Part shown: one piece after another, positions 1 through 7,360 of the stretch
Layout of the letters: each line of letters opens with the position of its first letter
Numbering within the stretch: the first letter of the stretch is position 1
Source of the DNA: Prevotella sp. UBA6387
Lineage (GTDB): Bacteria > Bacteroidota > Bacteroidia > Bacteroidales > Bacteroidaceae
Length of the DNA stretch: 13,151 bases
Reading direction: 5' to 3'
NCBI GenBank assembly: GCA_002437565.1
Contig: DJQL01000125.1
Location: forward strand, 1,847-14,997
The notes under the pieces: model-generated
Told to the model about the DNA's origin: nothing
Seen by the model: the letters and a program-made list of their open reading frames with translations, nothing else
Database searches by the model: none
Program-made: the position numbers and the translations under genes

Positions 1-560
1 TCATCGACTCCAAGGTATCGCTGACGGCCTATACCGATGCCATTGCCGCAGACAACGATGCCGATCGGGAGCGACTGATGAAAGCCCATGCACTGAGCGT
101 GCGCAAGCATATCGACGAACTCGCGGAGAAGGATTATTCAAAACTCGTGGACGATGCCATAGGCTTCGTACTGATGTTCATACCCAACGAGACGAGCTAC
201 ATAGCGGCAATGAAACAACAGCCAGACCTAAGTCGCTATGCATACCAAAAGAAAATCATCATAATCTCGCCAAGCAACCTCCTCATGGCGCTCCAACTCG
301 CCTACAACCTCTGGCAGTATGACCGCCAGAACAAGAACGTGGAGAAGATAGTGAAGACCGCAGCCGACCTCTACGACAAGGTCGTGACTTTTGAGGATTC
401 CTTCACCGGCATTGGCGACTTGATAACCCGCCTGTCAAGTACTTACGACAAGGCGAAGAAGCAGCTCTACGATGGAGCGGGCAACGTGATGCGAAGGGTG
501 GAGAACTTAAAGGGCCTCGGTGTAACGCCAAAGAAACAAATCAAGGGGCTGGAGGAGTAG
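1..560 (+). CDS. rmuC: DNA recombination protein RmuC, C-terminal part (5' end outside window)
   Basis: The frame is open from the left edge (first full codon at position 3) to a TAG at 558-560, giving about 185 residues. It reads IDSKVSLTAY near the start, then IRKHI-like and LAEKDYSKLV segments, GFVLMFIPNE, YAYQKKIIIISPSNLL and a final LGVTPKK. These are the conserved C-terminal block of the RmuC family, a predicted nuclease-like coiled-coil protein that limits recombination at inverted repeats in E. coli. An internal ATG at 78 is not the true start, because family-conserved residues precede it without a break. The N-terminal membrane anchor and coiled coil expected of RmuC lie upstream and cannot be seen. 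Its last 20 bases overlap the end of queG on the other strand. The family call is firm; the biochemical activity of RmuC itself is poorly defined. Confidence 0.93.
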   Translation, partial: IDSKVSLTAYTDAIAADNDADRERLMKAHALSVRKHIDELAEKDYSKLVDDAIGFVLMFIPNETSYIAAMKQQPDLSRYAYQKKIIIISPSNLLMALQLAYNLWQYDRQNKNVEKIVKTAADLYDKVVTFEDSFTGIGDLITRLSSTYDKAKKQLYDGAGNVMRRVENLKGLGVTPKKQIKGLEE

Positions 561-1506
561 AATCGTCGGCCAGGACCTTTATGTTTCTCATCAGTCCCTC
601 ATATTTGGCTCGCTTCACGGCTGAGCCTTTGAAGAGCCTACGATAGTCATCCACCGTCAGGTTGTCCCATTTTTGTCGCGTCATATCAAGCAGTTCCTCA
701 CGCGGCTGTAGCAATGGCTCCGTGCATGGCTTGGCAAAACGATTCCAAGGGCAAGCGTGTTGGCAGCGATCACAGCCATAGAACGTGTCGCCCATGGCGG
801 CCTTGGCATCGTCCGACAACTCGCCACGGTTCTCTATGGTCTGGTACGACAGGCATAGCCGTGCGTCGAACTTAGTGATGTCGCCATAGCCCTCCACGTG
901 TTCTATCGGCAGACAGATGGCATGGGTGGGGCAAGCATCCACGCAACGATGGCACGTGCCACAGCGGTTGAGCTTGGGCTCGTCGGGCTGAAGCTCCTCG
1001 GTGATAAACAACTCGCCAAGGAAAAACTCACTGCCAGCATGAGGGATGATGAGCTGCTGGTTCTTGCCTATCCATCCCAACCCGGCTTGCACGGCCCAAT
1101 AGCGTTCCAAGACGGGTGCAGTGTCAACGAAAGCACGATAATCCGCAAAGCCCACATTTTCCGCCAACTGACGCAACTTTTGCTTCACTATGTCGTGATA
1201 GTCAAGACCCAAGGCATAGTCGGCAATCTGTGGTTCACCATCTGGCAATCTGTGGGCAGGGAAATAATTGAGGGCCACCACCACGATGGTCTTCACCCCT
1301 GGCACGAGCAGACGAGGGTCGAATCGCTTGTCGAGATGGTTGCTAAGATATGCCATGTCGGCGTTGCCGCCTTCTGCGAGCCAATCAAGGTAATGACGCC
1401 TCATGGCGTCGGTCACAGGAGCGGCCTTGGCAAAGCCGCAAACGAAAAAGCCGAGGCGGGAAGCTTCGGCTTTTATATTGTCTTTCAATGATTGACCTGT
1501 GAGCAT
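541..1506 (-). CDS. queG: Epoxyqueuosine reductase QueG
   Basis: QueG is the cobalamin-dependent iron-sulfur enzyme that reduces epoxyqueuosine to queuosine at the wobble base of tRNAs, the last step of queuosine synthesis in the cytoplasm. Visible signatures are VDTAPVLERYWA with the conserved Asp, AGLGWIGKN, and two ferredoxin-like cluster motifs: CGTCHRCVDACP at about residues 182-192 and GCDRCQHACPWN about 55 residues later. The protein has about 321 residues and lacks the C-terminal HEAT-like extension of longer homologues. I chose the ATG at 1506; an in-frame TTG at 1536 would add ten residues (MFNRLAYLCN) that do not look like the family. It is the last gene of a minus-strand operon and starts about 33 bases after the deacetylase stop. 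Its stop overlaps rmuC by 20 bases. Confidence 0.94.
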   Translation of the reverse strand: MLTGQSLKDNIKAEASRLGFFVCGFAKAAPVTDAMRRHYLDWLAEGGNADMAYLSNHLDKRFDPRLLVPGVKTIVVVALNYFPAHRLPDGEPQIADYALGLDYHDIVKQKLRQLAENVGFADYRAFVDTAPVLERYWAVQAGLGWIGKNQQLIIPHAGSEFFLGELFITEELQPDEPKLNRCGTCHRCVDACPTHAICLPIEHVEGYGDITKFDARLCLSYQTIENRGELSDDAKAAMGDTFYGCDRCQHACPWNRFAKPCTEPLLQPREELLDMTRQKWDNLTVDDYRRLFKGSAVKRAKYEGLMRNIKVLADDSTPPAP

Positions 1507-1539
1507 ATTACATAAGTATGCTAATCGGTTAAACAATGT

Positions 1540-2151
1540 CTATTCGAATGTCTTGAACTCATAACCTTGCTCTTTAAGCCACTCAAGGCTCTCTGGCAGG
1601 GCCGTGCGCAACTTGTCTATCGCTTTCAGCGAGTCGTGGAACGTTATGATGGAGCCATTGCGGGCATATCGCTTCACGTTGTTCACTACATCCCTTGCGG
1701 TCATCCACTTGGAGTAGTCGCGCGTCACGAGATCCCACATTATTATCTTATAGTACCTGTTCACCCACCAATACACATCCGACTTCATCCAACCGTGAGG
1801 CGGCCTGAAGAGATGCGCCTTAATCAGCTCATTGGCCATGGCCACGTCTTGCCCATAGGTGATGGCCATGTGTTTCAGGCTTCCGAGATGATGGAATGTG
1901 TGGTTTCCCACCTGGTGCCCCTCCTCCACTATGCGGTTGTAGAGGTCGTGGTATCTCAGCACGTTCTCCCCCACCATGAAGAAAGTGGCCTTTGCGCCAT
2001 ATTCCTTCAAGGTATCGAGGATAAACGGTGTCGACTCTGGTATGGGGCCATCGTCGAAGGTGAGGTATACGGAGTGGTCGTGCCGGTCCATTCGCCAAAT
2101 GGCCTTTGGATAAATCCAGCGCAACCACTTCGCCGGTTGCTCGATGAACAT
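1540..2151 (-). CDS. Polysaccharide deacetylase (NodB-domain, CE4-type)
   Basis: This 203-residue protein is essentially one NodB homology domain, the metal-dependent fold that removes N- or O-acetyl groups from carbohydrates such as peptidoglycan, chitin oligomers or xylan. All five canonical motifs can be read. They are TFDDGP at 31-36 (D33 and D34 as base and metal ligand), HTFHH at 84-88 (the H-x3-H metal pair), RPPHG at 116-120, a WD..TRDYSKW segment at 139-148, and ITFHD at 169-173. No signal peptide or clear membrane segment precedes the domain, so the site of action is uncertain. The ATG at 2151 is 12 bases after the DUF2723 stop, which suggests co-transcription. The substrate cannot be told from sequence; the neighbouring glycosyltransferase suggests an envelope or protein-linked glycan, which is inference. 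Confidence 0.9.
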   Translation of the reverse strand: MFIEQPAKWLRWIYPKAIWRMDRHDHSVYLTFDDGPIPESTPFILDTLKEYGAKATFFMVGENVLRYHDLYNRIVEEGHQVGNHTFHHLGSLKHMAITYGQDVAMANELIKAHLFRPPHGWMKSDVYWWVNRYYKIIMWDLVTRDYSKWMTARDVVNNVKRYARNGSIITFHDSLKAIDKLRTALPESLEWLKEQGYEFKTFE

Positions 2152-2163
2152 CGCTTGCCTGTG

Positions 2164-5100
2164 TTATTGCTGTGGCATCGTGCCGCCCTGCGCCATATAG
2201 CGCGAATAGAGTCGCTGCATGGTGTCTTGTTGCTGCTTGGCGAGCTTAGCGTCGAAGAGCTTGGTCACCTCAACGGTCTGGTCCATTATGGACAACTGGG
2301 TCAGCACGTCGCGAGCCGACTGCTGGAAGCGGATGCCACGCAAGCTGAGATAATAGTTGACATATTGCTCTGCCACGCTGAACACCTTCTTGTCAAGTTT
2401 CGTGGCGTTGGCCTTGTCGCCAATGAGGGCGTAAGCCTTGGCGAGGTCTGAGCCGCCCGACATATAGTTTATCGGAACGTTGTACTCGGGTATCTCCTTC
2501 ATTGCCTTGGTCAGGGCTTTCTTGGCGAGGTCTTTCCTGCCATCGGCGATGAGGTGCAAGGCGAGAGTGGCGAAGAGGCGACGATGCGTGTAGCACATCC
2601 TCATCACGGTCTCGTCTATGTACAGCCCCGGCTGCGACAGACCTCCATAGCGGAAGCGTTCCATCATGTTGTGATAGGTCTTCATGGTGTCGAAGTTCTT
2701 CGCGCCAGGCACATTCGTGGTAAACGGCGTTATGCGGTTGGCAAGGCCTTCCTGCACGAAGTTGTCGCCAAGGTTCATGAAGTTCTCCTCGCCCACGGTC
2801 ACGGCCACATAGAGCGGACGCGTCCAGTTGCACTGGGCAATCATCTCAAGCATCATGAGGTCGTTCTTGTAGAGCGCGCTCTTGCCCTTGAGCGAGATGA
2901 CCATGCGGTCGGGAATGGTGTCTGAGGCCATCAGCATGCCGCTCTTTCGCACTGCGTTCTTGTCGATAGTGACATACATGGTGTCGGTAGGAATGACATG
3001 GAAGTCTGGGTTCTTGGAGCGCACCCAGTATTTCAAGATGTTCTTCAGCTCAAATGGGTCGTTGCCGAGCTGAGCCTTTGCTTGTGCCGGATTCTGCTTG
3101 TAGAACTGCTTTATCTGTTCCTTCAGCGACGGCTGAACCTCAATATACTCGTTTGTGCCTGAGCAGTAGTCAAGTCGTGGCCATGTTATTGGCACGGCTG
3201 GCGAGTTGTAGGCTGGGCGCTTCATCTGGTCGATATACCAGTCGGTCTGCAGGTAAGAGAGGTTGCAGACGCGTGCGTCAGTCCTAACGCCCTCTGTCTC
3301 CTGGTTGTACCAGAGCGGGAAGGTGTCGTTGTCGCCATTGGTGAAGATTATCGGGTTGCCCTTGTCTTGCAGCGACATGAGGTAGTTTTGGCCAAAGTCG
3401 CGGCAGGTGTAGCGCCCGGAGCGGTCGTGGTCGTCCCATGTCTGCGACACCATCTGCAATGGCACCATAAGGCAGAGCACACCTATGACAGCGGCCAAGG
3501 CCACGCGGTTCATCTTAACACGCTTGCCCAAAATGTCGTAGAGGGCTGCGACGCCCATGCCGCACCATATGGCGAAGGCATAAAACGAGCCAGCGTAGGC
3601 ATAGTCGCGCTCACGAGGCTGTACGGGGGTTTGGTTAAGGTATATCACGATGGCGAGACCTGTCATGAAGAACAGGAAGAACACCACCCAGAACTGCCTT
3701 ATGCCACGACGGCCACGGAACGCTTGCCAGAAGAGACCGATAAGACCGAGGATGAGCGGCAGGCAATAGAACACGTTGTGCCCCTTATTGCCGCCAGGGT
3801 TGGTCACAGGGTCATAGGCTTGCAGGTCCTTCGGCAGTTTAGACTGGTCGCCAAGCCTTGCGTTGTCTATGAACGGTATGCCAGTGATCCAGTTGCCATG
3901 CTCCAGCTCGCCATTGCCCTGGATGTCGTTTTGGCGGCCGGCGAAGTTCCACATGAAGTAGCGCCAATACATGAAGTTGCACTGGTAAGACAGGAAGAAC
4001 TGTATGTTGTCTATCTGCGACGGCACCTTCACTGTCATCTGTTCGCCGCAACGGTCGTAGGGCACTTCCGTGCCGTCCACTCCTCCCATCCACGACTCAT
4101 AGTCCTGTGCGTGGCTGGCGTCGTACATTCGTGGGAATATCATGTTCTGCGCATAGACATACTTGTCCTTGTGCGTCACCACAAAGTAGGAGTCCTTCTC
4201 GTCTTTTTTCGACTTCTCCTTTCGGCTGTACACAGGCGCGCCAGACTTCATGACCGGACGGCACATGTCACCGTCTTGCTGCAAAGCCACCTGCGAGGTG
4301 TAAGCCTGGCCGTAGAGCAGTGGGCGGTCGCCATACTGGTCGCGGCTTAGGTAAGAGCCAAGTGTGAAGATGTCCTCAGGCGAGTTCTGGTCCATTGGTG
4401 GATTGGCCACGGAGCGAATCACGATGAGGGCGTATGAGGAATAGCCTATCATCAGCATGAGCATGCAGAGCAGGGCGGTATTCTTGAAACGGGAGGTCAC
4501 GAGATACACTGGCTTTTTCTCGACGATCTTCTTGCGGTTGAGCAGGATGGCGACCACGGCGAGCACGACGACACCAATGCCCAACGCTGACCAGCCATAG
4601 CCGTAGAACGGTATGCCGATGAGGGCGAACGACAGGAGAAACGAGATATTCTCGCGCTTCTTGCTGCGCGCTGCGAAGCTCTCGTAGATGGCCCAAATGG
4701 TGCAACCCACGAGGCAGGCTATATAGATGATAAGACCCGTGTTGAACGGCAGGTGCAGAATGTTGACGAAGAACAGCTCAAACCAGCCACCCACGGTAAC
4801 GATGCCAGGCACCACGCCATAGAGCACGGCGGCAAGTATGACAAAGCTGATACAGAGGGCTATGAGCGAGCCTTTCACCTCCACGTTGGGGAACCGCTTG
4901 TAGCAGTAGACCAGCACGATGGCGGGGAGACACAATAGGTTGAGCAAGTGCACGCCGATGGAAAGTCCGGTCATGTAGAATATCAGCACGAGCCAACGGT
5001 CGGAGTGAGGCTCGTCGGCATGGTCTTCCCACTTGAGGATGAGCCAGAACACCACGGCAGTGAAGGCAGATGAATAGGCATACACCTCACCCTCGACGGC

Positions 5101-5520
5101 TGAGAACCAGAACGTGTCGGACCACGTGTAGATGAGAGCGCCCACCATGCCCGATGCCTCAATGGCTATCAGCTTGGCCAGGCTCATCTCGCTCCAGTCT
5201 TTCACGATGAGTTTGCGCGTGAGGTGCGTGATGGTCCAGAAGAGGAACAGGATGGTCGTGGCCGACAATAGTGCCGACATGGTGTTGACCATTCGTGCCA
5301 CCTGCGACGGGTCGCTCGCGAAATGGGAGAAGAGGTTGGCGGTGAGCATGAAGAACGGTGCCCCTGGCGGATGGCCTATCTCCAGCTTGTAGCCCGTGGT
5401 GATAAACTCCGGACAGTCCCAAAAAGAGGCTGTCGGCTCAATGGTAGACACGTAGGTGAAGGCGGCAATAACAAAAGCCAACCATCCAAGCACCGTATCC
5501 ACTAAACGGTATTGTTTCAT
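2164..5520 (-). CDS. DUF2723 / GT117-family membrane glycosyltransferase (protein O-mannosyltransferase-like)
   Basis: A protein of 1118 residues, opening with one membrane helix and then the DUF2723 signature SFWDCPEFITTGYKLEIGHP (about residues 32-51), whose Asp/Glu lie in the first outer loop, where GT-C enzymes keep their catalytic acid. I count roughly a dozen or more hydrophobic helices: most within residues 10-380, then a further set at about 595-715. A large soluble region follows, with TNGDNDTFPLWYNQETEG and a C-terminal helical, TPR-like part near 990-1070. DUF2723 is shared with eukaryotic TMEM260, an O-mannosyltransferase. In Bacteroidota the family is filed as glycosyltransferase family 117 and suspected in protein or envelope glycosylation. 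Length fits Bacteroidota members. It is the first gene of the minus-strand operon and has a good promoter 45-75 bases upstream of its ATG. The family is sure; the sugar and acceptor are inferred. Confidence 0.88.
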   Translation of the reverse strand: MKQYRLVDTVLGWLAFVIAAFTYVSTIEPTASFWDCPEFITTGYKLEIGHPPGAPFFMLTANLFSHFASDPSQVARMVNTMSALLSATTILFLFWTITHLTRKLIVKDWSEMSLAKLIAIEASGMVGALIYTWSDTFWFSAVEGEVYAYSSAFTAVVFWLILKWEDHADEPHSDRWLVLIFYMTGLSIGVHLLNLLCLPAIVLVYCYKRFPNVEVKGSLIALCISFVILAAVLYGVVPGIVTVGGWFELFFVNILHLPFNTGLIIYIACLVGCTIWAIYESFAARSKKRENISFLLSFALIGIPFYGYGWSALGIGVVVLAVVAILLNRKKIVEKKPVYLVTSRFKNTALLCMLMLMIGYSSYALIVIRSVANPPMDQNSPEDIFTLGSYLSRDQYGDRPLLYGQAYTSQVALQQDGDMCRPVMKSGAPVYSRKEKSKKDEKDSYFVVTHKDKYVYAQNMIFPRMYDASHAQDYESWMGGVDGTEVPYDRCGEQMTVKVPSQIDNIQFFLSYQCNFMYWRYFMWNFAGRQNDIQGNGELEHGNWITGIPFIDNARLGDQSKLPKDLQAYDPVTNPGGNKGHNVFYCLPLILGLIGLFWQAFRGRRGIRQFWVVFFLFFMTGLAIVIYLNQTPVQPRERDYAYAGSFYAFAIWCGMGVAALYDILGKRVKMNRVALAAVIGVLCLMVPLQMVSQTWDDHDRSGRYTCRDFGQNYLMSLQDKGNPIIFTNGDNDTFPLWYNQETEGVRTDARVCNLSYLQTDWYIDQMKRPAYNSPAVPITWPRLDYCSGTNEYIEVQPSLKEQIKQFYKQNPAQAKAQLGNDPFELKNILKYWVRSKNPDFHVIPTDTMYVTIDKNAVRKSGMLMASDTIPDRMVISLKGKSALYKNDLMMLEMIAQCNWTRPLYVAVTVGEENFMNLGDNFVQEGLANRITPFTTNVPGAKNFDTMKTYHNMMERFRYGGLSQPGLYIDETVMRMCYTHRRLFATLALHLIADGRKDLAKKALTKAMKEIPEYNVPINYMSGGSDLAKAYALIGDKANATKLDKKVFSVAEQYVNYYLSLRGIRFQQSARDVLTQLSIMDQTVEVTKLFDAKLAKQQQDTMQRLYSRYMAQGGTMPQQ

Positions 5521-5565
5521 CTTTACACCTTATAAATACTGTTGAGTTATTGCAATAATTCCGTG

Positions 5566-5596
5566 CAAAGTTACTCAATTTATCACAGTTGACAAA
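5566..5596 (-). promoter_or_regulatory. Bacteroidota-type promoter for the DUF2723-deacetylase-queG operon
   Basis: Read on the minus strand, TTTG (5593-5596) is followed after exactly 19 bases by TAACTTTG (5566-5573), a full match to the Bacteroides primary sigma consensus (TTTG near -33, TAnnTTTG near -7). Transcription would start near 5559, leaving a leader of about 40 bases before the ATG at 5520. The leader has no Shine-Dalgarno sequence, which is normal in this phylum. Confidence 0.75.
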
Positions 5597-5652
5597 TATA
5601 TTGCCTTTAAATATTCTACCAACACAAGACAATCTTCCGCAAAACAACGACC

Positions 5653-5687
5653 TATGCTATATTCCTACCCCAATTAGGGATAGCATG
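5653..5687. repeat. Inverted repeat / hairpin
   Basis: ATGCTAT (5654-5660) is matched by ATAGCAT (5680-5686). Inside these arms CCTA (5664-5667) can pair with TAGG (5675-5678), giving a two-part stem. No T-tract follows on either strand, so it is not an obvious terminator. It lies upstream of the minus-strand operon promoter, in the gap shared with the SDR gene. Confidence 0.5.
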
Positions 5688-5717
5688 GCGACCGCCGCTT
5701 TGAACCCATGACAGTTT

Positions 5718-5742
5718 ATTAATTCTGTGGACACGAATTAAT
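5718..5742. repeat. 25-bp near-perfect palindrome, possible operator
   Basis: ATTAATTC (5718-5725) and GAATTAAT (5735-5742) are perfect 8-base inverted arms. The nine bases between them continue the symmetry (GTG at 5727-5729 with CAC at 5732-5734), leaving one bulged T and a two-base centre. A third copy, TTAATTC, follows at 5745-5751, so the right arm can pair either way. The site lies between two outward-facing promoters, a usual place for a dimeric repressor, but no regulator gene is adjacent. Confidence 0.5.
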
Positions 5743-5789
5743 CCTTAATTCCGCAACACCATATTTAATTTAATATTTTTATAGGCACC

Positions 5790-5810
5790 TGAGCAACAAA
5801 AAGTTGCTCA
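5790..5810. repeat. Perfect 8-bp stem, 5-base A loop
   Basis: TGAGCAAC (5790-5797) and GTTGCTCA (5803-5810) flank five A residues. The hairpin ends four bases before the -33 element of the promoter-like site at 5815-5845 and about 70 bases before the transposase remnant. It may be part of the insertion sequence's left end or a block to read-through into it; no T-tract supports a plain terminator. Confidence 0.5.
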
Positions 5811-5814
5811 GAAT

Positions 5815-5845
5815 TTTGCCATATCAGAAGATTCACTTAACTTAG
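5815..5845 (+). promoter_or_regulatory. Promoter-like site ahead of the IS remnant and SDR gene
   Basis: TTTG (5815-5818), a 19-base spacer, then TAACTTAG (5838-5845) fits the TTTG-N19-TAnnTTTG pattern with one mismatch in the -7 box. The spacing is identical to that of the promoter of the divergent operon. It would originally have served the transposase beginning at 5881. With that gene ruined, the transcript would run on into the SDR gene at 6042 with a leader of about 190 bases. Confidence 0.45.
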
Positions 5846-5880
5846 TGTTGCAATTGAAACCAAGCAAATCTTCAACAGAC

Positions 5881-5981
5881 ATGGCAAAAACACACATTAA
5901 ATCTGAGGAACTCACTCCGTTCGGAGGATTTTTTCGTCAGTGACGGCCCACTTGATGAAGCACCTGTCCCGGATTCAACCG
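5881..5981 (+). pseudogene. IS1380-family transposase remnant (N-terminus with internal deletion)
   Basis: From the ATG at 5881 the frame reads MAKTHIKSEELTPFGGFF and stops at the TGA of 5941-5943. This closely resembles the N-terminus of Bacteroides/Prevotella IS1380-type transposases as I recall them (IKSEKLTPFGGIF). In another frame, from 5940, VTAHLMKHLSRIQP resembles the family's DVTxHLMxHLSLHP segment, normally about 60 residues further in. The two pieces are therefore joined by an internal deletion with a frame change near 5930-5940. Beyond about 5981 I recognise nothing of the element, so its centre and right end are gone. No terminal inverted repeat or target duplication could be found. 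The family call is from memory of conserved motifs and rests on two short stretches. Confidence 0.65.
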
Positions 5982-6041
5982 AAAAAAACTTGAGTTTGGG
6001 AAACAATGTGAAATATTTTCTAAGACGAACACGATAAAACA

Positions 6042-6812
6042 ATGATTGGAAGAAAAGCAATAGTGATGGGTGCCACGTCGGGCATCGGAATGGAAGTGGC
6101 CAAGCTATTGGCCGAGCAAGGTTGGCAAGTGGGGATAGCCGGCAGAAGGCAAGACAGATTGGAAGCTATCAGCCAGAGCAATGAGGGTATCGTGTGCTAT
6201 CGGCAGATAGATGTCACGAAAGACGACGCTCCCCATCTTCTGCGAGAACTCATCAAGCAACTTGGGGGCATGGACTTGTATTTCCATAGTTCCGGCATTG
6301 GGTGGCAAAACAACGCTCTCGACATCGACAAGGAACTGGCGACCGTCGACACCAACGCCATGGGGTTTGTGAGGATGGTGGACACCGCTTTCAATTGGTT
6401 CGTCGAAAAAGAGACATTCCCCAATAGGGAGAAATTCGAGGCTCGGCATCCACGGCACCAAATAGCTTGCATCACCTCCATTGCAGGGACAAAAGGCCTT
6501 GGAGCGGCACCGGCCTATTCTTCCACCAAGCGGTTCCAGAGCCATTATCTCGAATGCCTCACCCAACAGGCAAGCATGCGCCATCTTCCCATTTCCATCA
6601 TCGACATCCGCCCTGGCTTTGTCAAGACAAGCCTCATCGCGGGGAAAGACTACCCTTTGCAGCTCGAAGCAAAAAAAGTGGCACGCGGCATAGTGAAGAC
6701 GATAGAGAAAGGCCGATGCGTCAAGTTCATCGACTGGCGATACGCCATTCTCGTCTTATTCTGGCGACTTATCCCACGATGGCTATGGACGAGATTGACA
6801 TTCGCCAAGTAG
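6042..6812 (+). CDS. SDR-family NAD(P)-dependent oxidoreductase
   Basis: A 256-residue short-chain dehydrogenase/reductase with a Rossmann fold. The nucleotide-binding glycine motif is GATSGIG at residues 10-16. GRR at 34-36, just after the second strand, suggests NADP(H) preference. The active site has N105, S146 in ITSIAG, and Y159-x3-K163 in YSSTK; the following PGFVKT at 191-196 is typical. The usual NNAG is replaced by HSSG at 82-85. The C-terminal tail (about 228-252) is rich in Trp, Leu and Arg and could sit on the membrane surface, as in other SDRs ending this way. The substrate cannot be predicted. It stands alone on the + strand behind an IS1380 remnant and converges on hsp20. The ATG at 6042 directly precedes the conserved first strand, so the start is well supported. 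Confidence 0.9.
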   Translation: MIGRKAIVMGATSGIGMEVAKLLAEQGWQVGIAGRRQDRLEAISQSNEGIVCYRQIDVTKDDAPHLLRELIKQLGGMDLYFHSSGIGWQNNALDIDKELATVDTNAMGFVRMVDTAFNWFVEKETFPNREKFEARHPRHQIACITSIAGTKGLGAAPAYSSTKRFQSHYLECLTQQASMRHLPISIIDIRPGFVKTSLIAGKDYPLQLEAKKVARGIVKTIEKGRCVKFIDWRYAILVLFWRLIPRWLWTRLTFAK

Positions 6813-6837
6813 CTCATCTCACAAACGACAGTCAACG

Positions 6838-6884
6838 AAAAAGGGTAAGTCCCCATGACAATGGGAACTTACCCTCCAGTTTTT
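6838..6884. terminator. Bidirectional intrinsic terminator between SDR and hsp20
   Basis: GGGTAAGT (6843-6850) pairs with ACTTACCC (6867-6874). After one mismatch, CCCAT (6852-6856) pairs with ATGGG (6861-6865), leaving the loop GACA. On the + strand a T5 run follows at 6880-6884, and on the minus strand the A5 at 6838-6842 becomes a T5 run directly after the stem. It can therefore end both converging transcripts, working best for hsp20. Confidence 0.8.
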
Positions 6885-6902
6885 ATAACTGTCAACAATC
6901 GT

Positions 6903-7346
6903 TTATTTGACTTCTATGCGCTTTGTGTCTTTTTTCGGCTCCTCCTTGGCCAACTTAGGAATTTCGATTCTCAAGACACCGTCGCTAACCTTGGCAGAGA
7001 CTTTTTCTTGGTCTGCGTCCTCTGGCAGGGCATAGCTCTGAGAGTAGCTGCTGTAAGAGAACTCGCGGCGCAAGTAATGCTCATTCTTCTTCTCGTCTTT
7101 CTTATCTTCCTTGTGCTCTATGGAGATGTTCAAGTATCCATCCTTGTCGATGTTCATCTTGACCATGTCTTTCTTCAAGCCAGGAGCGGCGACTTCCATC
7201 GTGTAGGCGTTCTCGTTTTCCTTCACGTTGACAGCGGGAGCCGTGGCGTTCATGCGAGGCATCAAGTCCGTGTCGAAGAAGTTGTCATTGAACCAACTGT
7301 TCAACCAATTTGAAACGTTCTGGTTATTTCTACGAGCTAACAACAT
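6903..7346 (-). CDS. Small heat shock protein, Hsp20/alpha-crystallin family
   Basis: A 147-residue ATP-independent holding chaperone that keeps unfolding cytoplasmic proteins soluble during stress. A short, poorly conserved N-terminal arm (about 1-36, containing NSWFNDNFFD) leads into the alpha-crystallin domain. That domain runs from APAVNVKENENAYTMEVAAPG (about 36-56) to the signature DGVLRIEIPK near 121-130. The C-terminal IxV motif (I144-V146, in KRIEVK) is the one that docks between dimers in sHSP oligomers. The charged stretch HKEDKKDEKKNEHY lies in the variable loop. Upstream it has an unusually strong Shine-Dalgarno for this phylum and a possibly long structured leader. It ends at a bidirectional terminator shared with the SDR gene. 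Confidence 0.95.
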   Translation of the reverse strand: MLLARRNNQNVSNWLNSWFNDNFFDTDLMPRMNATAPAVNVKENENAYTMEVAAPGLKKDMVKMNIDKDGYLNISIEHKEDKKDEKKNEHYLRREFSYSSYSQSYALPEDADQEKVSAKVSDGVLRIEIPKLAKEEPKKDTKRIEVK

Positions 7347-7355
7347 AATGTAAAA

Positions 7356-7360
7356 CCTCC
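7356..7360 (-). promoter_or_regulatory. Strong Shine-Dalgarno (GGAGG) for hsp20
   Basis: GGAGG lies nine bases before the hsp20 ATG on the minus strand. No other gene start here has such a site. The flanking bases AACC and GGTT could form a small hairpin that holds part of the site, so it may be occluded at low temperature; that is inference. Confidence 0.6.

Noticed and set aside
1507..1536. TTG start for QueG at 1536
   Set aside because: It adds ten residues without family similarity; the ATG at 1506 fits the usual QueG N-terminus.
1567..2451. Long open frame antisense to the deacetylase and DUF2723 genes (294 codons)
   Set aside because: It spans the ends of two well-supported genes on the other strand, and its His/Val/Leu-rich composition is typical of an antisense frame in GC-rich coding DNA. 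No recognisable motif.
3367..4350. 327-codon frame on the + strand inside the DUF2723 gene
   Set aside because: Lies wholly within a gene with clear family signatures on the opposite strand; composition is that of a shadow frame.
5872..6060. 62-codon minus-strand frame across the IS remnant and SDR start
   Set aside because: Overlaps the transposase remnant and the first codons of the SDR gene, with no motif or promoter of its own.
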